Of a stretch of DNA of 64,000 nt, positions 35,927 to 42,820 are shown in pieces; the stretch's first letter is position 1, and each line of letters starts with the position of its first letter. The translations under genes and the position numbers were made by a program. The stretch comes from Adlercreutzia shanghongiae (GTDB taxonomy: Bacteria > Actinomycetota > Coriobacteriia > Coriobacteriales > Eggerthellaceae), in NCBI RefSeq assembly GCF_035830635.1, contig NZ_JAYMFI010000009.1, forward strand, positions 124,001-188,000. The letters are read 5' to 3'. The notes under the pieces were generated by a model. It saw only the letters and a list, made by a program, of their open reading frames with translations, had not been told where the DNA came from and searched no databases.

Positions 35927-37822
35927 ATGGGCCTGACGAAACAGCAGATGCAGATGGTGACGGTGCTGGTGATCGGCGCGTTTCTGGTGGTGCTGAACCA
36001 GACGCTGCTCACGCCGGCGCTGCCCACTATCATGGACCACCTGAACGTGGGCGCTACCACAGTGCAGTGGCTCACGAGCGGCTATTCGCTGGTAGAGGCG
36101 GTCATCATTCCCCTGAACGCCTACTTCCTCGGCCGCTTCGCCACCCGGCGCATCTTCCTCGGCGGCATGGGCCTGTTCGCCGTGGGCTCGACTTTGTGCG
36201 CCGCAGCGCCCAGCTTCGCCTTCCTCATGGCCGGGCGCATCTGCCAGGCCTGCGCCACCGGCGTGGTCATGCCCTCGGTGTTCGCGCTGGTTCTGCTTGT
36301 GTTTCCCAAGGAGCGCCGCGGGTCCGCCATGGGCATCATCGGACTGATCGTGTCCTTTGCCCCGGCCGTGGGCCCCTCGCTTTCCGGCATGCTCGTCGAC
36401 TCCATCGGCTGGCGCGCGCTTTTCGTGACGGTGGTGATTCTGGCCGCGGCCATTCTCGTCATGGGCTTTTTCATGATGCGCAACTTCGAGGGCTTCGCCC
36501 GCACCTCTTTCGATGGGCTTTCGGTGGTGCTGCTCGCTCTCGGTATGGTGGCCATGCTCTACGGCCTCTCCACCTTCACCTCCTCGGCGCTGCCGGCGCT
36601 ATCGGTGGCGCTTATGGTTGCCGGCGCCGCGGTGCTCGCGCTGTTCGCCCGGCGCCAGATGCGCCTTAAGGTGCCGGTTCTGAAGGTGAGCGTGCTCAAG
36701 AACCGCCAGTTCCGCATCGCGTCGCTCATCATTATCGTGTTGGAGGCGGTGCTCATCGGCTCGGGTGTCATCGTGCCCATGTACCTGCAGAACGCTTTGG
36801 GGGATACGGCCACCATGTCGGGCCTCATCATGTTCCCCGGCGCGGCTCTGGGCGCCTTTTGCGGCCTGCTCGCGGGGCGGATCTTCGACGCCCGCGGCGT
36901 GCGGGGCGTAGCCGTTACGGGTGCCATCGTGCTGCTCGTGGGCGGCGCGGGTTATGCGACGTTCTCGCCCTCTACGCCGGTGCTCGTCATCTGCCTGGTG
37001 TATACCATCGCCTGTCTGGGCGTGCAATGCCTCATTACGCCCTTGAACACTTGGGGCTTCAACGCGCTGCCCAACGACGAGATTCCCCACGGCAACGCCA
37101 TCGTCTCCGCCTTCGAGCAGATCGGCGCCTCTTTGGGCACGGCCTTCGTGGTCAGTCTCACGGCGGTGCCGGCGCTTCTGGGGGCGGGCGGTGTCAGTGG
37201 GGCCGAGCAGGCCGCGGCCGGCTGCCATGCGGCGTTTTTCGGAGTGCTGGGGCTCATCGCCGTCATCGCCGTGGGCATCATCGTCTTCGTGCGCGACCGC
37301 AAGCCGGAGCCGCGCTCTGCGGCCCTTGAGCCCTCCGACGAGATTCCCGGCATCGACCGCCCGTGGTATGTGACCGACGTGATGAACGCCGAGCCCGATA
37401 CGCTCGCGCCCGCGTCTACGGTGCGCGAGGCCATCGACCTCATGCAGCGCCGCGAGACGAGCGGCCTTCCCATTGTGGATGTGGAAGGCGCCGTGCTCGG
37501 CTTTTTGTCCGACGGTGACATATTGAAGCGGCTCTCTCGCAACGACCTGAGCCGTCTTGAGGGCGATTCCTACCTGGTGCTTCTGCAGACCGAGAGCGTA
37601 AAGCAGCGCCTGTCCGCCATGCTGGATACGCTCGCGCTGGATTTGGCCACCAAGCGCGTGGTCAGCGTGGATGCCGACGAGAGCGCCGAGGTGGCCTTCC
37701 GCATGCTCTCGGAGCGGCGCATCAAGAAGATGCCCGTGGTGCGTGACGGCCGCTTTGTCGGCACCCTCTCGCGCAGCAACATCATGGGGGCCTTGGCCGT
37801 CCTCGAGCAAACGGAGCGCTAG
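35927..37822 (+). CDS. DHA2-type MFS transporter fused to a CBS domain pair
   Basis: A 631-residue fusion. Residues about 1-460 form a multidrug-type major facilitator of the EmrB/QacA group with about 14 membrane helices (LVVLNQTLLTPALPTIMDHL, QWLTSGYSLVEAVIIPLNAY). Residues about 480-630 hold two CBS motifs (VTDVMNAEPDTLAPASTVRE, and the second ending IKKMPVVRDGRFVGTLSRSN). CBS pairs bind adenine nucleotides and gate channels or transporters, so transport may respond to energy state or to c-di-AMP-like ligands. ATG 35927 follows AGGAGG. It stands alone after the polymerase pair. Confidence 0.88.
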   Translation: MGLTKQQMQMVTVLVIGAFLVVLNQTLLTPALPTIMDHLNVGATTVQWLTSGYSLVEAVIIPLNAYFLGRFATRRIFLGGMGLFAVGSTLCAAAPSFAFLMAGRICQACATGVVMPSVFALVLLVFPKERRGSAMGIIGLIVSFAPAVGPSLSGMLVDSIGWRALFVTVVILAAAILVMGFFMMRNFEGFARTSFDGLSVVLLALGMVAMLYGLSTFTSSALPALSVALMVAGAAVLALFARRQMRLKVPVLKVSVLKNRQFRIASLIIIVLEAVLIGSGVIVPMYLQNALGDTATMSGLIMFPGAALGAFCGLLAGRIFDARGVRGVAVTGAIVLLVGGAGYATFSPSTPVLVICLVYTIACLGVQCLITPLNTWGFNALPNDEIPHGNAIVSAFEQIGASLGTAFVVSLTAVPALLGAGGVSGAEQAAAGCHAAFFGVLGLIAVIAVGIIVFVRDRKPEPRSAALEPSDEIPGIDRPWYVTDVMNAEPDTLAPASTVREAIDLMQRRETSGLPIVDVEGAVLGFLSDGDILKRLSRNDLSRLEGDSYLVLLQTESVKQRLSAMLDTLALDLATKRVVSVDADESAEVAFRMLSERRIKKMPVVRDGRFVGTLSRSNIMGALAVLEQTER

Positions 37823-37870
37823 GCGCCGTCGAAGGTGTAAGATGGCTTTAAGAAGAGAGAGGACGCGCAT

Positions 37871-39394
37871 ATGAGCGAGATTCGGTGCCCCCATTGCGGC
37901 GAGGCCTTCACGGTGGACGAGAGCGGCTACGCCGCCATTCTGAGCCAAGTGCGCGACCAGGAGTTCCAGCGCGAGGTGGACGCCCGCGTCTCCCTGGCCG
38001 AGAAGTCCCGCGAGCAGGACGTGGCCTTGGCCGTGTCGAAGGCCGAAGAGACCCTGCGCGCGCAGATCGCCGAGCGCGACGGGCGGCTGGCCGCCCAGAC
38101 TGAGCGCTTCAAGGCCCAGGCAAAGGACTTCCAGCTTGCGGCGCAGAACGAGAAGGCGGAGCTGGAGAAGCAGGTGGAGGGGTTGCGCGCCCAGCTGGCC
38201 TCCAAGGACGGCGAGGCGGAGGCGGCTCGCAAGCTGGCCGTGAGCGATGCCGTGGCCGCCGAGGCCGAGCGTTTGCGCGCCGTAGAGCGCGAGCGCGACG
38301 AGCTGGCCCAGAAGCTGGAGAGCCAGCGCGCCCAGGCGTCGATGGAGACCCAGCTGGCGGTGCAGCAGGCCAACGCCGCGGCTAAAGATGCCCAGGTGGC
38401 GGTGGAGCGCGAACGCGACGATCTGCGTGCGCAGGTAGCCCGTGAGCGCGAGGCGCTCTCCCGGGCCGAGGCGGAGCATAAGGTGGAGCTCGCCGAGAGG
38501 CTGAAGATGAAAGACGAGCTCATCGCCGACCGCGAGCGCGAGATCGAGCGCATCCAGGACATGAAGGCGCGCCTCTCCACGAAGATGCTCGGCGAGTCGC
38601 TGGAGCAGCACTGCGAGATCGAGTTCAACCGCCTGCGCCCCACGGCCTTCCCGCGCGCCTACTTCGAGAAGGACAATGAGGTAGTGGAGGGCACCAAGGG
38701 CGACTTCGTCTTCCGCGACTTCGACGATGAGGGCAACGAGATCGTCTCCATCATGTTCGAGATGAAGAACGAAGCGGACGACTCCACCCACAAGAAGACC
38801 AACGAGTCCCACTTCAAGAAGCTCGATGCCGACCGCACGAAGAAGGGCTGCGAGTACGCCGTGCTCGTGTCGCTGCTCGAGCCCGAGAACGAACTGTACA
38901 GTGCCGGCATCACCGACGTGTCCTACCGCTACGAGAAGATGTACGTCATTCGCCCGCAGTTCTTCATCCCGCTTATCACCCTTCTGCGCAACGCGGCGCT
39001 CTCTTCCATGGAGGCCCGTCGCGAGCTCGCCCTCGTGCGCCAGCAGAACATCGACGTGACCAATTTCGAGGACCAGCTGGCCGACTTCAAGGACAAGTTC
39101 GGCCGCAACTACCGCATTGCATCCGACAAGTTCCGCAAGGCCATCGAGGAGATCGACAAATCCATCGATCACCTGCAGAAGATCAAGGACAACCTCATCG
39201 GCAGCGAGAACCAGCTGAGACTGGCCAACGACAAGGCCGAGGACCTTACCGTGAAGAAGCTCACCCGCAAGAACCCCACCATGAAGGCGCTCTTCGACGA
39301 GGCTCGGGAAGCGAAGGAGAAGCAGGAGGCGGGACGTCAAGAGGTTGTCGATGGGGTCACAGAAGTGGATGTTCTGAGTGACTATGATGAGTAG
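37871..39394 (+). CDS. DUF2130 domain protein with long coiled coil
   Basis: A 507-residue protein. It has an N-terminal CPHC pair (MSEIRCPHCGEAF), then a coiled coil of about 200 residues very rich in Ala, Glu, Arg and Gln (about 25-230), then the DUF2130 domain (about 245-400). The domain contains FVFRDFDDEGNEIVSIMFEMKNE, an arrangement reminiscent of restriction-endonuclease-like folds with D...ExK. The function is unknown in general. It lies just before the AbiE pair but has its own start signals; a defence role is only contextual. Confidence 0.82.
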   Translation: MSEIRCPHCGEAFTVDESGYAAILSQVRDQEFQREVDARVSLAEKSREQDVALAVSKAEETLRAQIAERDGRLAAQTERFKAQAKDFQLAAQNEKAELEKQVEGLRAQLASKDGEAEAARKLAVSDAVAAEAERLRAVERERDELAQKLESQRAQASMETQLAVQQANAAAKDAQVAVERERDDLRAQVAREREALSRAEAEHKVELAERLKMKDELIADREREIERIQDMKARLSTKMLGESLEQHCEIEFNRLRPTAFPRAYFEKDNEVVEGTKGDFVFRDFDDEGNEIVSIMFEMKNEADDSTHKKTNESHFKKLDADRTKKGCEYAVLVSLLEPENELYSAGITDVSYRYEKMYVIRPQFFIPLITLLRNAALSSMEARRELALVRQQNIDVTNFEDQLADFKDKFGRNYRIASDKFRKAIEEIDKSIDHLQKIKDNLIGSENQLRLANDKAEDLTVKKLTRKNPTMKALFDEAREAKEKQEAGRQEVVDGVTEVDVLSDYDE

Positions 39395-39407
39395 TTCTTC
39401 TCTTATA

Positions 39408-39449
39408 ACTCTACTGTTATGATGTAAAATAGCATCATAATAGTAGAGT
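39408..39449 (+). promoter_or_regulatory. Palindromic operator and promoter of the abiE pair
   Basis: The arms 39408-39424 and 39433-39449 are reverse complements with one mismatch in 17 bp. The 8-bp spacer contains the -10-like TAAAAT (39425-39430). AbiEi antitoxins are known to repress their own operon by binding inverted repeats, which fits this site 10 bp before the antitoxin gene. Confidence 0.75.
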
Positions 39450-39458
39450 AAGGAAGCA

Positions 39459-39995
39459 ATGAAACTTTACGAGGCCGACAAAGCGCTAAGTATGCATGCG
39501 AACGGGAAGAGGGCTTTTCGCACGACTGATCTAGCTCTTGTGTTTGCTGAAGGCGGCACGAAGCTACGCAGCACGATTTCCCGTCTGGTGAAGGCCGGGT
39601 CATTGTGGCATATCGCGCGCGACCTGTACTGGTACGCCTCTGCGGGGGCCTCTGATATCCCCGCCATCGAGGAGCTCGCCGTAGCGCTTCGCCCCGGCGA
39701 GATGAACTTCATCGGCATGGAGAGCGCGGCCTCCCTGTGGAGCGTAATTTCTCAGATTCCCGTCGGTCGGCTGACGGTCGTCACGACGGGCAAGGAGGGT
39801 GAGTTCAATACGCCATTTGGCGTGATCGAATTCGTGCACACATCCCGGGACTGGGCATATCTGCTTGATCATACGGTCGACTATCCGGGCCATGGATTAC
39901 GTCTGGCGACGAAAGACCATACCGTGCGTGGGCTTCTTCGCTCTGGGAGGTCTTTAGATCTCATAGATTGGGAAGAGGTGGAAGACGATGAGTGA
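39459..39995 (+). CDS. AbiEi-type antitoxin (type IV toxin-antitoxin)
   Basis: A 178-residue antitoxin. The N-terminal winged-helix part (about residues 10-60, RTTDLALVFAEGGTKLRSTI followed by SRLVKAGSLWHIARDLYWY) should bind the operator directly upstream. The C-terminal domain is thought to counter the toxin. The start follows AAGGAAG. It overlaps the toxin gene by 8 bp. The composition is less GC-rich than flanking genes, consistent with acquisition by transfer. Confidence 0.85.
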   Translation: MKLYEADKALSMHANGKRAFRTTDLALVFAEGGTKLRSTISRLVKAGSLWHIARDLYWYASAGASDIPAIEELAVALRPGEMNFIGMESAASLWSVISQIPVGRLTVVTTGKEGEFNTPFGVIEFVHTSRDWAYLLDHTVDYPGHGLRLATKDHTVRGLLRSGRSLDLIDWEEVEDDE

Positions 39996-40872
39996 TTTTC
40001 TCGAATTTTCTCGTAAGATGGCTGCGCGTAACAAGGTGGAGGGCCTTCTTCCTGTCGTGGAGAAGGAGCTTATTCACTACGACATCCTCCGGGCGCTCGC
40101 GCAATCAGATTGGCTCTGCAAGCTCAATTTTCAGGGCGGCACGTGCCTGCGCCTCTGCTATGGCGGCGTGCGTTATAGCGAAGACCTTGATTTCAACACG
40201 CGGCTCGACCTCACAGCAACCGATCTGAGCGGCTTCAAGGATATCGTAGGCCGCAATCTCGCGAAGAGGTTTGGCGTCGATGTGCGCGTCAAGGACCCGA
40301 AAAAGGTCAAGCAATTTGACGGCGGTGGCACTATGAAGAGGTGGCAGGTGGTCGTGGATACGGCTCCTGAGCGGCCCGATTTGCCCTCGCAGAAAATCAA
40401 GATCGAAATTGCCCAAGTGCCTTCTTATACCCGTGAGAACAGAGTTGTCGTTGAGAACTATTCTGAAATCCAGGGAGTGTATGGGAGCTTGCTCGTGGGC
40501 TGCCAGTCTCTTAACGAAATTCTTGCGGACAAGCTCGTTTCGTTCGCCCAGCAGGTGAAGGCACCGCGTTATCGCGATCTCTGGGATATTCCTTGGATCA
40601 TGCAGCGTCCCGGAGTCGACATTGCCCTTGCGGCTGATCTCGTTCTGAAAAAGGTAGAGGATTACGCTGTTGGGAGAGCGCCTGTGGAATTGCTGGCCGA
40701 TGGTGCTGAGAGAGCGGCCGAATACGCTGTCTCCGAGGCCTATATCGCCCAGATGCGGCGCTTCCTGCCGCCTTCTGTAATGGCGGATACCATTGAACGA
40801 CCCCTTCAGCGAGAGACATTGAGGAACCTCATTGTTGAGGGGTATCAACAAACGATTGCTCTTATCTCTTAA
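39988..40872 (+). CDS. AbiEii/AbiGii-type nucleotidyltransferase toxin
   Basis: A 294-residue toxin of the DNA polymerase beta-like nucleotidyltransferase group. Motif I is visible as FQGGTCLRLCYGGVRYSEDL followed by DF, containing the GG(T) and S-x-D-L-D metal ligands. Later the conserved KLVSFAQQ and RYRDLWDI stretches occur. Relatives such as MenT modify tRNA and arrest growth, giving abortive phage defence. The gene overlaps the antitoxin by 8 bp and ends without a clear terminator. Confidence 0.87.
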   Translation: MSDFLEFSRKMAARNKVEGLLPVVEKELIHYDILRALAQSDWLCKLNFQGGTCLRLCYGGVRYSEDLDFNTRLDLTATDLSGFKDIVGRNLAKRFGVDVRVKDPKKVKQFDGGGTMKRWQVVVDTAPERPDLPSQKIKIEIAQVPSYTRENRVVVENYSEIQGVYGSLLVGCQSLNEILADKLVSFAQQVKAPRYRDLWDIPWIMQRPGVDIALAADLVLKKVEDYAVGRAPVELLADGAERAAEYAVSEAYIAQMRRFLPPSVMADTIERPLQRETLRNLIVEGYQQTIALIS

Positions 40873-40949
40873 GCAGGCGGTAAACTTGCTTTACGCTATT
40901 TCCTGGAGGATGATTGCAGCCGCTTCTGGGCAACGGACGCGGTGGGATT

Positions 40950-41213
40950 TCAGGAGCGATTTCCGCGAGGCTTTTCCTCCCGCATCCTGAGGGCGGCGGC
41001 GAGGCGGCGGCCCTTGCCGCACTTGGGCGTCGATAGCGGGCAGTGCTTCTTGCAGCAGGTGCAGCAGTTCAACTGAAGGGCGGCCTTCGATTTCTTGCAG
41101 CCCTTGCAGTCCTTCGCGTGCTTGACGCCCTTGCAGCCACTGCGCTTGCTCTTGCGCTTGGCCTCGGCGGACTTGCGATCGGCAGCGATTTTCTTCGACT
41201 TTTTGTCCTTCAT
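40950..41213 (-). CDS. Cys- and Lys-rich small protein, function unknown
   Basis: An 87-residue protein. The N-terminal 25 residues are strongly basic (MKDKKSKKIAADRK). The centre carries nine cysteines in a tight pattern (GCKG, DCKGCKK, NCCTCCKKHC, KCGKG) that could bind zinc, another metal or a cluster. The start at 41213 has GAGGAAA about 6 bp away. An overlapping longer frame on the same strand (40891-41247) is Gln/Arg-rich and lacks a comparable signal, so I reject it. A metallothionein-like or nucleic-acid-binding role is possible. Confidence 0.55.
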   Translation of the reverse strand: MKDKKSKKIAADRKSAEAKRKSKRSGCKGVKHAKDCKGCKKSKAALQLNCCTCCKKHCPLSTPKCGKGRRLAAALRMREEKPRGNRS

Positions 41214-41411
41214 GGCGTTTCCTCGTCTCTCGGGGAAGCGTGGGCATTGAGTTAGCGCAGTCTAACAGTGTTGCACGAAAATGGCAACCATGGCTAACTT
41301 ACTCATAATTCCGAGTTTCGGACAGCATGCCTAAGTGTCCCTTATTCGGTACACGAACGCGTCGCTTCCCCCGTATCATGGTCGACCATCGAAACAGGAA
41401 CGGAGGAAGTC

Positions 41412-41738
41412 ATGGCAACTGCAGCAAAATCAATCTGCGTCGTGGAGGATAGCACGGTGGCGGGAACGCGCCACGTGCCCGATATGGCGGCCATCTCGGA
41501 GGGCTATGGGAAGGGGGAGCGCCTGTCGCTTGTGCGCGACGCGCGCAATCCCCACGACGCCTGGGCGGTGGAGGTGCGCGACGGGGCCGACCGCCGCATC
41601 GGCTACGTCTCGTGCGAGTGCAACGAGTTCGTCGCCCGCCTCATCGATGGCGGCAAGTCCGTCGAGGGCCGCCTCAGCTCCCGCGAGCAGATCGGCTCCT
41701 GGACGCGTCTGGTCATGGGGGTGTATCTCAATGACTAG
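41412..41738 (+). CDS. HIRAN domain protein
   Basis: A 108-residue protein consisting almost entirely of a HIRAN domain (VAGTRHVPDMAAISEGYGKG, LSLVRDARNPHDAWAVEVRD, IGYVSCECNEFVARLIDGG). In larger proteins HIRAN binds 3' ends of single-stranded DNA at stalled forks; stand-alone bacterial versions are little studied. The start follows GGAGG by 6 bp. The stop overlaps the Sel1-repeat gene by 8 bp, so the two are translated together. Confidence 0.85.
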   Translation: MATAAKSICVVEDSTVAGTRHVPDMAAISEGYGKGERLSLVRDARNPHDAWAVEVRDGADRRIGYVSCECNEFVARLIDGGKSVEGRLSSREQIGSWTRLVMGVYLND

Positions 41739-42702
41739 CACCGCTGTCGCCTTGGTCACCGACGTGCCGGTCGCCCCTTGCCGCACCGAGGCCGTGAGCC
41801 TGGCCCAGCGCACGGCCAACTTCCTGTTTGGCGCCCCCAGCGCGCGGCGCGCCCACGGGGGCGCCGAGACGAGCTTCACGCCCCGGGTGCTGCGCGGCGA
41901 TGGCTGGAGGCGCCGCTGCGAGGCGAGTGCCGTGTTCGCGGTGGATCGCAAGGGGGCCGCCGCCGAAGAGCGCTTGCCGCGCATCTGGGTGAGCGAGCCG
42001 GCCGCAGACGGCGCGGGCCGCATCTTCGTCGCCTCGTATCCCACAGGTGCCGATTGCGGCGGCTGGCGCGCTCTGGAGCTTGCGGACATCTACTTCAGCG
42101 AGGCGCTGGGCGCCCCCGGTGAGGAAGCGCACCGCCGGCGCATCGACTGCTACCGGGCGGCGGAGATCCTCCTTCTCCACGCGGCGGCCCGGGGCAACGT
42201 GGCCGCCCATTGCCGCCTCGGCGTCATATACGAGGGCGATCTGTGCGAAGGGGAGTACTGGGACGGGCTTTTGGGGGGACGCGCCCTGCACACGGCCCAG
42301 ACGCCCTGCGATGCGCGCGCCTACCTGCACTTCTCCTACGGCGCCTACCATGGCCACGGCGAGTGCTGCTGGCGTTTGGGCGATATGGTGGCCGCCGGGC
42401 GCGGGTGCGAGTCGTCGCTCGGCCGCGCTTTCGGGTTGTACCGTCGAGGCTACGAGCTGGAGGGCGCCTCCCTCGACGAGGACCGCGCCTCCACGGGCAA
42501 TGCGGCGCTGCGCCTGGCCCGCGCCTTCGAGCTCGGACGCGGCTGCGAGCAGGATTTCCGCCGTGCCCGCACGTGGTACCGACTGGCCGCCATCGGCCTG
42601 GGCGCCGCCTTCGACGCCGGGCAGTGGCACTTCAAACGCGAGCGCATCGAGGCCCGCCGCGGCATCGTCCGCATGGCCCAGGAGATTGCGGGGAATTACT
42701 AG
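41731..42702 (+). CDS. Sel1-repeat protein
   Basis: A 323-residue protein starting at ATG 41731, overlapping the HIRAN gene. The N-terminal about 100 residues are not recognisable. The rest shows alpha-helical repeats of the Sel1 type (AAARGNVAAHCRLGVIYEGD, YGAYHGHGECCWRLGDMVAA, NAALRLARAFELGRGCEQDF). Sel1 repeats bind partner proteins or assemble complexes. Unusually rich Cys and His could add structural sites. Function unknown; linkage suggests it works with the HIRAN protein. Confidence 0.75.
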   Translation: MTSTAVALVTDVPVAPCRTEAVSLAQRTANFLFGAPSARRAHGGAETSFTPRVLRGDGWRRRCEASAVFAVDRKGAAAEERLPRIWVSEPAADGAGRIFVASYPTGADCGGWRALELADIYFSEALGAPGEEAHRRRIDCYRAAEILLLHAAARGNVAAHCRLGVIYEGDLCEGEYWDGLLGGRALHTAQTPCDARAYLHFSYGAYHGHGECCWRLGDMVAAGRGCESSLGRAFGLYRRGYELEGASLDEDRASTGNAALRLARAFELGRGCEQDFRRARTWYRLAAIGLGAAFDAGQWHFKRERIEARRGIVRMAQEIAGNY

Positions 42703-42820
42703 GGTGCATCCCGTGGCAAAGCTGCGGCAAAAACGTCCCTGTGGGACACGATAAGGACAGCGGCAGAAATGTTTCGCGCTAAAATAGGCGGAAGCGATTT
42801 TCGAATTCTAGGAGGATGCC

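Noticed and set aside
40891..41247. A 118-codon minus-strand frame overlapping the Cys-rich gene
   Set aside because: Its Gln/Arg-rich product lacks a pattern, and the Cys-rich frame has the better ribosome site and a structured cysteine layout.
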